A stretch of 64,000 bases of DNA from Calonectria ilicicola (Eukaryota > Ascomycota > Sordariomycetes > Hypocreales > Nectriaceae): the NCBI GenBank assembly GCA_020809705.1, contig CP085829.1, positions 2,046,001 through 2,110,000 of the forward strand, in the 5' to 3' direction. The position numbers and the translations under genes are program-made. The notes below the pieces were generated by a model. It had not been told where the DNA came from, made no database searches, and saw only the letters and a program-made list of their open reading frames with translations. Positions 46,716-60,081 of this stretch are shown in pieces (within the stretch, counting starts at the first letter, position 1; each line of letters starts with the position of its first letter).

Positions 46716-47142
46716 TCGAGACGGAACACACACACCACACACCACACAGCACGACGCCCCGGGGCAAGGAGGGAGGGAGGAACTGAGGTGGATCTGCGCA
46801 CAGTGAGGAGAGCAGGATGATCTAAGACAATTTATCCCGAGACAGGACAAATGCGGTGGTCCTGGCGGGCTGCCACTCGGCAGGACGACATATGGCTGCC
46901 TTTTTCCCCTTGTGTCTTGGCCGGTGTGGCTTTCAGCGCATCAGGCAACGGGCCGGAGACTGGATGATACAGCATATGGCTTGCCCGCCACCGCGAAACA
47001 GGCGTGGCTGGCGAGAGCCGGAGAGCAAACATGGCAAGTTTGATTGAGCAGGTGCTGGATTTGCATAAAGCTGCTGAAACAGCCTAAACGGTTACGATAT
47101 GATATGATACGGCAAACGGGAACGGGACTGCCATCATCATTA

Positions 47143-47194
47143 CCATCATCATCATCATCATCATCATCGCCATCTAGTAGGTAGGTAGGTAGGT
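47143..47194. repeat. CAT and GTAG microsatellites
   Basis: A run of about nine CAT/ATC units (47143-47168) is followed within 10 bases by four GTAG units (47177-47194). Likely length-polymorphic. Confidence 0.85.
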
Positions 47195-49091
47195 GGCAGG
47201 TATACTAGGCTCGTATTCCAAAGGACAGCTGATATGCAAGCAGAGAGGAGAAGAGGAGAAGGGATGAACAAAAGCAAATTGAGGCGGTGATGCACGCCAG
47301 CCTGCGTGCGGCATCTATGTAATCATGCAACTGTCCATGTTTGGCCGAATGCCGTGTAATTGTGAGATGCTGTATGCTGGCTGTATGCCAACCTAACCCA
47401 ACCCCTGCCCCCAGGTCAAGAGAATCCGTGCATGTGTGTGTGTGCATCATCGTCTCTTATGCTCGATTTTCCCGGCCGCCACCTGGGGCTAGGCGTGTCA
47501 GGGTCATCCTTCCCATTCATCCCAGGAAGCCTCTATTGAGAACCCCCAAGACACTCGGCGTGGTCAAGGCGGTGAGCGAGGTGGACCCTCTGGAATGCTA
47601 GACCCTGTGAAAGCGATGCTACTGGAGGACTATGGAGCGGCATAATTTTTTTTTTTTTCCCTTGCTTGCTTTGGATTAGGACCTGCTGCTTGCTCATTGA
47701 TAAGCACACGGGAAGCAATTTCCCGACAATTATCCGCCCACATTGGCTGCCAAATTTTGTCACCTATTTTGGACCATCTGTCCGTGTGCGCGCGCGGTGC
47801 AAGTGGGCCGTGTTCCCTCATCAGGGTCCCGCGGGGGGGTTATTTCTGGGGAATCAAGTTGCCCCTCACAGGTCCTCTCGCTAGGGGTCTCTGGGAGGGA
47901 GGTGTTCACGGCCTGGTAGTCCAATGGTGCTTTGGGGGGGCCAGTCCCCCCGAGAGTTCTCTCATGAGTGCCGCTAGCGGATCGGCACCTGTGCTGTCGA
48001 GCAACCCGGGCCACTGTTTTTTTTTTCTCTCTCGTTTTCTTACTGAGTAGCCTCCACTATTGTAACGCCTAGGTCATATTGCATCAGAGGGAGGGTTCTA
48101 TCTGGCCCCGAGCCCAGCCAGCCCTTGCATCCGCAACGAGCTGACCATGCCGTCATATTTGCTTTGGTGCCCGTTCTGTTTGGATAGCAACTCTCGTCTG
48201 GATCTGGAAGAAGGAAGCGGAATAAGAAAGCTAAAACCATAAAAATTCTTTTACAAAAGAAATGAAACGAAATGAAATGCGCACCACGCCTCACGCCTCA
48301 CACCGGGACCCGGCCAATGTTATTATTATTATTTCCCCAAAAACGGTTCGCCGTGTGTTTTCTCCCGCATCGACACCGACACCGAGGCCGAATTGCGCCC
48401 AGTCCCACTCGAACCCGCCCGTCCAGCCCTACCCAGTCCCAATCACAACTAGGAAGCCAAATTCCAAATCGCCCCCAATTCTCGAAGTTTTCTGTTTTCC
48501 CTGGTTTGCCAGGGTTGCCACGCGCACCGCCGGTAGTGGGTTCGCGGGTGCTTTGGCCGTTCTGTTGCTGCTTGCTCTGCCGTTTGTCGGTAGAACTAGG
48601 TAGAACTAGGTACACTTTCTGCTGCTCGACTTGGGCTGGGCTGGGGGGGACCACACCTAACATTATTTTTTTGTGCCTGGCTCTGGCTCTGGGCTCTGGC
48701 TCTCTCTGACTGACTGATTGACTGACACAAAACACTCGACACTGATACGCTTACAATACAGGAGCTGGCACTGCATCCTTTTCAAACCAGCCTTCTTTCT
48801 GGCTGCCATCTCGTTGTTTTTTACCTGCGTCCTTGTTGTCTCTCCCTCTCTCCCTCTCTCTTGTCCCCGCGTGCGTGCCTGTCTGTCCATCATCGACCCT
48901 GTGCTGTGCGTGTGTGAATTGCCAGTACCCAGGCCCAAGTACGTACTGCCACTACGGCTGCTAGATGCCCCGCCATCCGCACCCGCCGCCCACTCCAAAC
49001 CTGACTTGACAGATCCTGCCTCTCCCACCTCCCACCTTTCGTCGTCGTCGCCCCTCGACCTCGAAAACCATCCGCCCTCCTCTTCATCACC

Positions 49092-52000
49092 ATGGATCCC
49101 GCTGCCGTGAGGGCCTTGCTCGCTGCTAGCTTGGATCCCGACGCCGACAACAGACGGCGCGCCGAGATCCAGCTAAAACAGGTGCGTCCAGAAACACTCT
49201 CCCTCCAAGCCCCAATCCAAACCCAATCCCGCCTGTTGTGTGTGGCTTCCGCCTTTCGTTCTGGCTGCTCCCGCCTCAACCACGACGGGTAGTCATGCTC
49301 TTTATGACGGCTCCTCTCTTTCTTGCTCGCATTCACTTGGCCTTGGTGCCACCTGCGTTTTGCCCAGCTCCCCGCCGCTCGCGCAGCCTCCAAAGATGAC
49401 CGTGACTGACCTCCATTTTGTTTCTCGCAGATCGATGAGCAGCCAGGCTTTCTCGACTGTCTTCTCGACGTTATCCAGGCCGAGCAAGAGGCCAGTGTCC
49501 GCCTCTCGAGTATGTTTCCCCCACCGTCCCCCCCCATCCCTCTGCGCCTCCCGCCTCATGCCCTCCCACCGCTTCTAACACCCTGCTCTAGCCGTCATCT
49601 ATGTAAAGAACCGTGTCAATCGAGCCTGGTACCAGGCTGAGGGATACACCACCGAAGCACCTGCCACCCTCATCGCAGAAGATGAGAAGGCTCGCGTCCG
49701 AGATCGTCTCCTGCCTATCCTCGCCTCCTCCGAGCCCCTTGTCCGCCAGCAGCTCATCCCCGTGCTGCAGCGCATCCTTCAATATGATTTCCCCGCCCGA
49801 TGGCCTCGCTTCATGGATTTCACCCTCGAACTTCTCAACACAAATAACCCCGGCTCTGTCCTGGCTGGTTTGCAATGTCTTCTTGCCATCTGCCGTGCTT
49901 TCCGCTACAAGTCCACCGATAGCGACGACCGCCAACACTTTGACAAGATTGTCGAGGCCAGCTTCCCCCGCCTGCTGGCCATCTGCAATGAACTGGTGAA
50001 TCAGGAGAGCGACGAGGCTGGTGAAATGCTTCACCTAGCCCTCAAGGCTTACAAGCATGCGACCTGGGTGCGATAGCTTCATTTTTTTTCTTTTTGGCTC
50101 CATGCAATTCTGAACTTAATGCTAACACGGTTTTTGTGCAGTTGGAGCTCTCCCCCTTCTTGCGACAACACGACGTCAACATTGCCTGGTGCACTGTTTT
50201 CCTCCAGACTGTTTCCAAGGTCTGCCCCGCTGGTGGAATGGCGGGCGACCAGTACGACCGCGAAAAGCACCACTGGTGGAAGGCCAAGAAGTGGGCTTAT
50301 TTCAACCTGAACCGCCTCTTTATCCGGTAGGACGAAACCCCAAACAACCCGTAAATATCCAACAAATGTGCTAATGAGCTTTCTATAGACACGGCAACCC
50401 CACGAATCCCGGCAAGGGCGAGGAGTCCCTCCGATTTGCCAAGGACTTCACCACCAACATTGCTCCCGAAATTTTGAAGCACTACCTGCAGGAGATTGAG
50501 AAATGGGTTGCTAAGACTTCCTGGATGAGCCGACCCTGTTTATCATACACCCTCGTCTTCCTTGACGAGTCTGTGCGACCCAAGGAGATGTGGGCGCACC
50601 TGAAGCCCCATCTGACCAACCTCGTCACACACTTCGTCTTCCCCGTCCTGTGCCTGACCGAGGAAGATATTGAGAAGTTTGAGGACGAGCCCGAAGAGTA
50701 CCTTCACCGTAAACTCAACTTTTTCGAGGAAGCTTCTGCTCCTGATGTTGCCGCCACCAACTTCCTGGTCAACCTGACCAAGAACCGCCGCAAGGAGACT
50801 TTCGAGATCCTCACATTCGTCAATGCCGTGGTGAACGAGTATGAGCAAGCTCCCGATGACAAGAAGAACCACGTTTTCAAGGAGGGCGCTCTAAGAATGA
50901 TTGCCACCCTCGCTCCCGTCATTCTCGGAAAGAAGAGCCCCATTGCCGACCAGGTTGAATATTTCCTTGTCCGATATGTCTTCCCCGACTTTACCAGCCC
51001 TCAGGGCTATCTCCGTGCCCGCGCCTGCGACACGATTGAGAAGTTTGAGCAGCTCAACTTCCAGGATCAAAACAACCTCCTCACTATCTACCGCCACATT
51101 CTGGACTGTATGGCCGACCCGGCGCTTCCCGTGCGTGTTACTGCCGCGCTCGCCCTGCAGCCCCTCATCCGACACGACGTCATCCGCACCAGCATGCAGC
51201 AAAACATCCCCACCATTATGCAGCAGCTGCTGAAGCTTGCCAATGAGGCTGATATCGACGCCCTGGCCAATGTCATGGAAGACTTTGTCGAGGTCTTTGC
51301 TACCGAGCTCACTCCTTTTGCTGTTGCCCTCAGTGAGCAGCTCCGAGACACTTACATGAGAATTGTTCGTGAACTTCTCGAGAAGGAGAGTAAGGTTGGC
51401 GATGATGGTGAGTTGTACAACGAGTACGACGATAAGAGCATTACTGCCCTTGGTGTGTTGCAGACCATCGGTACCCTAATTCTTACTCTTGAGAGCACAC
51501 CCGATGTCCTACTCCACATTGAGGCAGTCCTCATGCCCGTGATCAAGGTTACGCTTGAGAACAAGCTTTACGGTATGGTTGAATTTTGAACGACATGTTG
51601 AATCCACAAGCTGACATAATATATAGATCTGTACAACGAAGTGTTTGAGATCATTGACAGCTGCACATTTGCTGCCAAGGCAATTTCCCCCACCATGTGG
51701 CAGGCTTTTGAGCTTATTCACACCACCTTCAAGGCTGGTGCTGAGTACTACTTGGAGGATATGCTCCCCGCTCTTGACAACTTTGTTCAGTTCGGCGCTC
51801 CTCAGCTGGCTCAGAAGCCCGAGTACACACAGGCCCTGTTCTCCATGGTTGCTGATATGTTCACCGATAGCATCCAAGGTGGTGTTGAGCGGATATGTGC
51901 CTGCAAGCTGGCTGAGGCCATGATGCTCAGCCTCCGCGGCACCATTGACAGCTGTGTCGAGGGCTTTATCAACATGGCCATGAACATCTTGGCTACGCAG

Positions 52001-52974
52001 GATGTGAAGGTCAAGAGCTACCGCATCCACTTGATGGAGATGGTCATCAACTCCATTCACTACAACCCTCTCCTCACCCTCCAGGTGCTCGAGTCCAAGG
52101 GCTGGACCAACCGATTCTTCAGCCTGTGGTTTGGCAGCATGACCTCCTTTACCCGAGTTCACGACAAGAAGCTTTGCATTGTCGCCATCTCTGCTCTTCT
52201 CAACCTTAACCATGACCAGGTTCCTGCTAGTGTCTCTGTTGGCTGGCCACGGTTACTCCAGGGAATTACTGAATTGTTCCGAACCCTGCCTAATGCTATG
52301 AAGAGTACGTCGCCACTCACTTGATCCACATTATTCACATGTACTGACTGACTTTCTTTTTAACAGACCGCGAGGAGGCTCTCCGTGATGACTTCCACCT
52401 AGAGTCAACTTACGACTACGGTGAGGACGATGAGTGGGATGAAGACGATGCCAACTGGAACGCCGAAGAGGAAGCCCATGATGGCGGCGAAACCAACGAG
52501 ACCAAGGACGAAAGCACTGCTTACCTAGAATTCCTCAACGAGGAGGTAAGACCCTGCTAGCCCCTTTCCAAACGCAAAACTTTTGCTAACAACTGTGGGC
52601 AGGCTCAAAAGTTCAGCCGTGCTATCGATGATGTCGAGGATGATGATCTTGGCGAGGATAGCGTCCTCCTCGAATCTCCTCTTGACAAGATTGAGCCCTA
52701 CCAGCTCTTCCGTGCCACCCTTATGAGTATGTAACACCAGCATCGAGGTCTTGCCGTGATTATATTCTAACCATGTTACTCTACAGAGATGCAACAGGAG
52801 CAGCCCCAGTTCTATGCCACTCTTGCGGGCCACCTCTCTGCCGATGACCAGGGCGTGATCCAGAACGTCATGGTCAAGGCTGACGAGGTTGCGGCTCAGC
52901 AGGCTCAACTCCTCGCCCAGCAGCAGGCTGCGCTTGCTGGCGTTCCCGGTGCCATTAATGGCGGCGCCAGTTAA
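49092..52974 (+). CDS. Importin-beta family nuclear import receptor (Nmd5/Sxm1, importin-7/8 type)
   Basis: Karyopherin expected to carry cargo into the nucleus in a Ran-GTP-dependent way. Nine exons: 49092-49181, 49431-49509, 49592-50067, 50142-50326, 50389-51572, 51627-52304, 52367-52545, 52603-52726 and 52787-52974, or 1060 aa, the usual size. The start is MDPAAVRALLAASLDPDAD, then LKQIDEQPGFLDCLLDVIQ and the importin-beta N-terminal block SVRLSTVIYVKNRVNRAW. WWKAKKWAYFNLNRLF and CLTEEDIEKFEDEPEEY are typical of the Nmd5/Sxm1/importin-7 group. The rest is HEAT-like helices, an acidic segment near residues 900-955 (EDDEWDEDDANW) and a Gln/Ala-rich C-terminus. Whether it is Nmd5 or Sxm1 cannot be settled by eye. 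It converges on the Ntn hydrolase gene. Confidence 0.92.
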
Positions 52975-53605
52975 ATTAGATATTGGAGATGAGTAACCGG
53001 AGAATCAGTGGCTGGAGTCGTTTACCCCCTTTTTATATCCCCCTTCCTCTTTCCCATCAGGGCAGGAGCCAATATTCCCCGGGGACGAAGAGATGAGTGA
53101 TGAGATGCCCGATCAAAAAGGAAGAGCTTTTAGAACGTGCAAACAAAATGATGAATCCCATATGCTGGAGATGCCCCCCCGATACAGTGCCGTGGGTGTT
53201 ATATGGCTTGGCGCTGCTATGCCTGTCTATGCGTTACTGCATGGGCGGCAGAAGAGTGGGAGCGGGAGTGGGAGTGAGAAGCTAAAGTATCCGAAATGAC
53301 CTGATCCGCAAGGGTGCGTGCTCTTAGATGGGAGATGAAAGGTATTTGCGGATATCCTTACAGAGAGAGAGGTGAGAGACGGAACAGAAAAAGCGTTGGC
53401 TGTGGCAGGGGATGTCGATGAAGAGCAACGTAGGTAGTCATTTAAATATCCACAATACATATCGCTCAAGATTTCAATAGAAGGAAAAAAAATTTCTTTG
53501 CTCAATGCTGGTTTAATTAAAAGCAAACTGGTTTTTCTTTTCTCTTTACATGATTGTTCTATTATGATTATCTATTTTTTTTTTCGTGTACTTGCATTAT
53601 TGTCA
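52975..53605. other. Intergenic between convergent genes
   Basis: About 630 bp holding the 3' flanks of the importin and acylase-like genes. AT-rich tracts near 53485-53590. No gene seen. Confidence 0.6.
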
Positions 53606-54758
53606 TTAGGTGCACGATGTGTAGATGCACTCATTTCCTTCCACATCCTCAAATTTGTCCGTCATGTCTCCCATGCGCTTGTTAGATGGAATACCGGCAA
53701 GTTTCAGCACCTTGACTTTCCCTCCCTTCTTCAGGTCAAATTTGTCGAGGCTGTACGAAAACGAAACAGGGTCGGTGGCGCTCTCGTAGTAGACGGTTAA
53801 GGATTTAATGTCAGTGTACATGCGCCAGCGGGTCGGCCAAACGTTGGCCTTGCCGGGCTTCTTTTGGTTGACGTCGCGCATAGGAGTGCTCACGGCGCGG
53901 ACCATGCCGGATGTGTAGGCCAGGGCTGAGTCCAGGCTTGGGGATTTGGGGACCTGGCGGTTGTATTGGGTCAGGCGGACGGCGCGATCTAGCAAGTTGT
54001 CAGCTTTTATTTGTTTTTTTCCTCTTCACTCGATGCTTGTGAAGCTTGTCAAATGGACAAAACAGTTGGAACAAACCTCCTCCACGGGCCGATCCCGGAA
54101 GTGACTTGGAAATGGACCTCCAATAGCCGTCGAGAAAGGTCTGGTCCTTGTATGGTGGATCGTCGGTCACGACGGTGTACTTCTTGGAGTGGTGGCACTG
54201 AAGCGCGCCGTCGACAAACTCGACGATGAGGTTGTCGCCCTTGGAATCTGTCAGAGAGAGCGACACGGGCGCCGTGTCGCCCGTCAGGATGAGCTCGGGG
54301 ATGACCTGGAAGGGCTGCTTGCCGCCCTCACTAGGGCAGTAGTCCTTTGCGGCCTCAGCGACGGAGGCGTACGTGTCGAGGAAATACTGCAGCAGCACGC
54401 CCGAGAAGATGCTGGGCCGGGACTCCTCTCGCTTCTTCTCAAAGACGCTGCCCGGCGAGAAAAGGGCGCTGCCCGCGAGGCCCTCGGTGTTGACGCCTTC
54501 AGTGTAAGTCACGTCCAGGATCACGGCCGAGACACTGCCGTACTTGGACTCCCACGTGAACGGGTTATCCTGGACGGCGCCGAAGCGGCTCGCGCCCGCG
54601 GGGAACGCCCATATGGTTGTGTTTGTGCCCGAGTAGTAGTCGAGCGACCGGCCGACGGTGATGCGGCCATTGCTGCCGCCCTTGTAGGCCACGCGGGAGC
54701 AGGCCAGTGAGGTGCCGACGAGGCTGAAGACGAGTGCGAAGGGCGCTGCTAAATGCAT
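53606..54758 (-). CDS. Secreted penicillin V acylase-like Ntn hydrolase
   Basis: Predicted N-terminal-nucleophile amidase of the choloylglycine hydrolase/penicillin V acylase family (linear amide C-N bonds); the natural substrate is unknown. Two exons on minus, 54758-54077 and 53988-53606, with a GTTTGT donor, a GCTGAC branch and a TTGCTAG acceptor, encode 354 aa. Residues 1-19 form a signal peptide (MHLAAPFALVFSLVGTSLA) and residue 20 is Cys, starting CSRVAYKG, the family's catalytic Cys-x-Arg opening. Removing the signal peptide would therefore expose the nucleophile. GRITVGRSLDYYSG, EGVNTEGLAGSALF and AYTSGMVRAVSTPM fit the family's later blocks. The upstream frame is open to 55037 without protein character. 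Family assignment is good; activity is inferred. Confidence 0.85.
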
Positions 54759-56349
54759 TCTCGGCGGGATTGTGTGACAAAAGGTCCTGCCAGCTGATGA
54801 TGGAGAGGGAGAGCTCGAACGATGAGAGAGGAGGGGGCCGAAGGGCAGCGTCTTAAAGTAAACGCCTCCCCCCCCAACTACGGTCACAAGCTCGCTGATC
54901 ACTACGCCGTGGAGGGCGATCCGAAAACGCTCAACGGGAGGCAAAGCAGCTTTGGAGCTCAGTAAGCTTTGGCCTGGCCGGGTGGTGATGGAGCCGCATC
55001 GAGTAATGCGCGTGATTGCCTGGAGATCGGATGTCACGCCTGGAGACTACGGGGCCGTGGGCTAGAATCAGCGAGGAGATAGACTTTCTCCCGATTGAAT
55101 TAAGCCCTTGACGGAAGGCTTCGAGCCTATATGTGCCCATTTCATTATATTTAGACGAGCCATGGAATGAATATATTGCCGTGCTCACTCGAACAATTTT
55201 TGCGAATGTGGCCTAGGAGAGGAACGGGGAACACTTCTGTCCAGCTCATCGCTTGAAGAGTCTTAATATCTGCAATTTCCATATGATGGCAACATTAATA
55301 TCATCAAGCTGGTTTCAAATCATGTTCCGGGATTTCGGAATGTTGGTGGCAAGCTACGCAACTTAATTGCTTAAAACATGGGCAGCGCCGCCAGACCAAG
55401 GCAGAGAGTTTCGGGCGTGTGCGCTAACCCAAACACCTCCTCCAATCCCGGTGGGTAGAGTTGTCAGGAAACTCACGTGTAAATCCAGGCTCAATTGTCC
55501 AATGTATTTAATCTTGAATAGTTGCTATTGACTTGGCCGAAACGCGCAGTACGTTGTCAATTTACATTGTGCCAAGCTGTCTTGTTTCGCCTTCTGAACA
55601 CAATCCATCCGTCAAAGTCCAATTGCCGTGGCTTCACCCATTAACCGAGACCTATTATCCAAAAACACAATCATGCGAGTTTGTGCAATGCGCATGTCGA
55701 AGCCTCAAGGTTCATCATCCTGCTGAAAACGGATCGGCCTCGGGTGGGCCTATACCGAACTCGGCCGCCAGCTCGCCCAACCCGGTGTGCGCGCTGGGAG
55801 GAATTTCCAGCCGCGTGGTATCATTTAATACCAGCTATAAAGATCATTCTAGACCTCTCATCGAACATAAGCACAAATGATCCACGTGGTGATGCGCAAG
55901 GCTAATAACATACTCAGCGAATAGACGCCATATTGGTCGAATTCAACACCATTTGTTCTTTTGGAAGCACATTGTACATTCAAATTCTCTTGAATGTGAG
56001 TATCTTGGTATAATATTTTTATTTCAAGTTATTGTTGAAGCTGGTCATGATGTACATACTAAGGGCTTGCTTGCATGCATACACATGCAATTGGCCCCCT
56101 TCAGCATTCCAGGACGGTGCTGGGAAGCTTACCTGATATTACGGCAATGAATAAAATATTTCAGCTGAATATATCATTATTTCATAAACTTAGTTTTTAA
56201 TAGCCAGGAACCGAAATGTAGCAACAGTCGATCAGCTGTATGAGATTGTAGGACCCGATCAGAAGCAACCTTGACCAACCAGGTACATGTAGGAGAATGT
56301 GGCTAGACAACCGGGAAATAAAAATCCCGAAGTAAAAATGGCGCTAACT
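54759..56349. other. Intergenic, AT-rich, no gene seen
   Basis: About 1.6 kb between the acylase-like gene (start) and the HET gene (end), both on minus. It presumably holds the acylase promoter. Short frames near 55533-55880 carry no motif. Confidence 0.55.
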
Positions 56350-59300
56350 TCATGAATTGTCTTGGTTTAGGTCATTGAAGTGAAGGAGGGCAGCAGTGGC
56401 AGAGTGAGAACCTATATCAGCCAAATCTGCAGGTGTCCTTGATTTGAACTTGGTGACCATCACACCTGATGGGTTAGGGGAGTTGACTATGATACGGTAA
56501 TCACTCTTGCTCTTGATATCACATCCAGCCTCGAAGAGCACTTTGGCACAGTCCAGGAAGCCGTTTGCCGCAGCAATATGAATCGGTGCTACTCGCGGAA
56601 CCGACTCATCAGTATGACAGTTGCGCGTCGCACCGTGCTTCAGGAGGATCCGAAGGATGTTGGCATGATCACCGAGAGTAGCAAAATGGCATACCGTGAA
56701 GCCAGTATCCTTAGTGAAGGCACTTATATCTGCACCCGCCTGTATTAGCTCTTCGACGACGGCTTCGTGTCCCATACGGCATGCAGCATGAAGTGGTGTT
56801 CTCCCCAAGTTGTCTGGTGCATCGATGTTCACCCCATACTCAATAAACAGTTTAATAATCTCAATAGCACCGGCCGCAGCGGCGTGCCATAGAGGGCTTC
56901 GTCCAGAGCTATCCCCAGAGCATAGTGGCTGTTCTATTGATCGAGAGATGATACACCTGGCTGCATGAATGTTGTCCATGGCAGCCGCGCGATGTAAAGG
57001 AGTTTCGTGTCGTCGATTGAGTGCAAGATCACCTTCCACTTTTAGCCTCCTGTAAAACTGGGGTACTTCGCCATCAATTGCAAAATTCTCCAGGTCGGCT
57101 CCAGATGTACTATGATCATTGACGTCTGGAGGGGCTGGCGTACCACTAAATATCACTTTACTAAGGGCCTCGTCGGAATTTTCGGATCGAATATAGGAAG
57201 CAGCTAGATGAGCTGGCTTCTCACCGCCATAATAAGCGCTGAGCCATTGAGGCGCTGGATGATTATTTCCCTCGAGAAGATAATTCAAGACCTCAAGCCT
57301 GTCGGACAGAATAGCTAAATGAACGGCAGAGAAGCCGGAATCTGTGATACTGCCAGTATCTATATTATACTTGGCAAGTAGTTTGACCACGTCTACATGA
57401 CCAAGCGCAGATGCCCAATGAAGTGGCCTAAAACCATTAAAGACTCGGTGCCATGGCTCGGGCGTGTCGGCCATTATGGATGTTCTTACTTCCACTCGGG
57501 CAGCACTCAGTGGGCTTTCGAGAATTTGGGTTATACCATCTGTATCGTTTTTTATACAAGCTTGAGCAAGTCGGAGTGAAAAATAGTTTTGAAACATGGC
57601 TTCTTCAGAGCGGCCTCGGTTCTCAATTGTGAGATTGCATTCTGCAGCGCGTGAAACCATGTGGCTGAATGACTCCCTTGTAGGCTCTCCGTGAGAGTCG
57701 GTACTTTCTCGGGAGAGAACCCGAATGCGAGGGGTTCCGATTTGGCCGTTTTTTTCTTCCCCAAGTCCAATGTTGGGTTGCCAAGTATCCTCCGTAACTA
57801 GACTTTCCGCAACAAGTGCCAGTAGCTCCCCATTAGTTTCCTCCTCAGCATTAAGCTCATATGCCTGTAATGAAAGATCGCGGGGCGGGGTAATTTTGTA
57901 GTTGGCATCGAGTTCTTGGATCCCCGAAATATCCAGAGATATATAAATTTTGCTCCGTAGGCGTACAGTTTCGACAGCCGCAAATATACCCCGGTGATCG
58001 TGTCGGTGAGAGAGACGCAAGTGGCCAAGCTCCGCATCATTTCCGATAACGGAGGGGTGAAGCTTTGGAAAGCTACGATCTCGGGCGGACAGCTGGAAAC
58101 ACCAGCAACGCCATGATAAGGGACCTTGTTGCTCGGGAGAGATGCCCACATAAATATCAGTGAAAACCGGTTCCGAGCCAATGGGTTGAATAGCGTATCT
58201 AAAAACTCCTAGAACACTGTTGTGGGCAGAAGTTTCAGGTTTCAAGGTCCTAGTCTGATCGCTCCATGACTTTCTGGGGTATACGTCGACAAGACCGATA
58301 TAGTGAGATCCTTGGTGTCCTTCTATGTGTGATACAACTATATCTGGCAGTCCATATGTTGTGACTTGCTTCACATAGATATATTTGCTGTTGGTTCCCC
58401 GGTCTTCTCTTCTTATGGGAGCAGATGGTACCCAATATACCATTTGCGAGTTCAGGCGTGCGTATTGGTCACCGCCTAGGGCAACCAACCGAATTGCCAG
58501 ATTATGATAGCCCAAGATCCCGTTTATTCTTGTTGTTCGTGGGTAGCAATCTAATATTGCGTAGTATTCGTCAGTGGAGCCGCCATCTCCCCGCTGGTTG
58601 GCATCGAGCGGCGCGTTTTCCTGGAGCCCGTCGGTGGTCCTCTGCAAGAAAAGCTGTACATGCAAGCCAGCGTTTGTCATGGTGGACGGCGCACTGGCAC
58701 GCGACGGGTCAAGGGGCATGGGCTTGATGTCGCCGAGCGATTCAAAGTACGCAGGACTAGATGCCAAGAGGCCAGAGAGTTGAAAGCGAAGCATGTCATT
58801 CTCAGGGCATTTCCAAGCAAAAATCGACTGGTCATTTGTTACTATATTAGATAGTTTGTTAGCATACATGTTTCTTTAAAACACGAGCAGCCAGAGCGCG
58901 TAAAGATCAATCGTAGATACCTTTTAATATTTCCTCCTGCAACCGCATAAATGCTCTCTGTCCTTCTCCATAAAGAAGGGGCATATTGACATTGAAGATC
59001 CCCATGAGGCAATATGCAATATCTTCTGTCCGAGTGGTTTGGCGGTTGGCTGCCCATTTCATTTTCGTTGCTACACTTAAATCATCCAAGACAATGGAGC
59101 CGCTAAGCACACCAGCATCTATCCCGGTTATGTCGCTAAGTAATTCAGGAAACCCAGATTGAAGGTGGAGCAGCCCTGATCGGTCCCCAAGAAGGTTCCA
59201 GTTTTGAGAGTAAAAGTATACATTGGCCGGCGCAATCAACTCCTGCAGTGTCCAGCCTCGAGTGAACCAGCGGCTTACTCGAATTGAATGCCTGAGATCG

Positions 59301-59710
59301 GATACCGGTAGATTGGTGCCCATGGTATATATGCTGTCATCAACATCGTTAAGAAACGTATAGCAAATTGCAGCATCTCGATACCAGCGAAACATGCTGT
59401 TTATCGCCTCAGATAGCTCTGCGCTCGAAGTCTTGTCAATGCAACATGTATCGATCCAGATGAATTGATAGCCCTGGGACTTTGCCAGCAGCGCCGCGTC
59501 TCGGATTTTAGCAAAACCCGCCTTCTTGGCGACACGATGTGCAAAAAGTCCATTTGGTTGTCTAATTCGGCTAACAGATAATTCATGGATGTCCTGAAAT
59601 GAAACCTCTTCGTCTTCGCTCCCCCACGTATGCGACAGGATGGCGTAGGCGGGGATGTCGCCCTCGCGCTTGTTGACAAGACGCAGGCTGGAACTATCAA
59701 GAAGCCGCAT
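56350..59710 (-). CDS. HET domain protein with C-terminal ankyrin repeats
   Basis: Candidate heterokaryon-incompatibility or innate-immunity-like protein. Two exons on minus, 59710-58921 and 58841-56350 (GTATCT donor, CTAATATAG acceptor) encode 1093 aa. The HET domain fills about residues 1-262: AYAILSHTWGSEDEEVSF, FIWIDTCCIDKTSSAELSE, RWFTRGWTLQELIAP and the closing block RTEDIAYCLMGIFNVNMPL, LYGEGQRAFMRLQEEI. It is followed, as usual in this family, by DQSIFAWK and a beta-rich region (EYYAILDCYPR near 354). From about residue 733 to 1075 there are at least six ankyrin repeats (GFRPLHWASALGHVDVVKLL, GRSPLWHAAAAGAIEIIKLF, GRTPLHAACRMGHEAVVEEL). There is no NACHT or NB-ARC ATPase between them. 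Expression of HET domains can trigger cell death in fungi; that role is inferred here. Confidence 0.9.
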
Positions 59711-60081
59711 CTTCGACTAGGCAGTGCCCTGTTTTTTAGGAATTCATTAGAAAGAATTAGAAAGATGAAGGAGGAAATTAGTTTTTGTCTGCCCGCGAGT
59801 GTATGAATTCCGTGCTGCTCAGCTGAAGTAGAATAAGCACCCTATCCCCATTCTCAGCCCCTCACGTGATAGGTGGGACATGCCGAATCAGCACAGAAAT
59901 AGAGGTCTGCTGTCACGCGATTAAGACGAGAAGGATGGAAGAGTTATTGGCACAAAAATTCCTCACATCGTACATACAGCTAAAACAAAAATTCGTATCT
60001 CTTGGGTCTTGGTTGAATATATGAAAATAGGCAGCGGCGAATTTGTTGCTACCAAGCTATTTAATGCAGCTCAGATCCAAT

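Larger units (their letters stand above)
44285..49091. other. Large gap with microsatellites, no gene seen
   Basis: About 4.8 kb. Frames such as 45516-45953 (+) and 46129-46569 (-) have no motifs and overlap others on the opposite strand. Simple repeats are frequent: ATGGAG units near 46692-46715, CA-rich sequence near 46728-46750, CAT units at 47143-47168, GTAG units near 47177-47194 and a duplicated GGTAGAACTA near 48590-48612. The last 400 bp are C/T-rich and serve as promoter and leader for the importin gene. Confidence 0.55.

Noticed and set aside
51509..52213. 234-codon minus-strand frame
   Set aside because: It is a shadow of the importin coding exons, whose reading frame is supported by family motifs.
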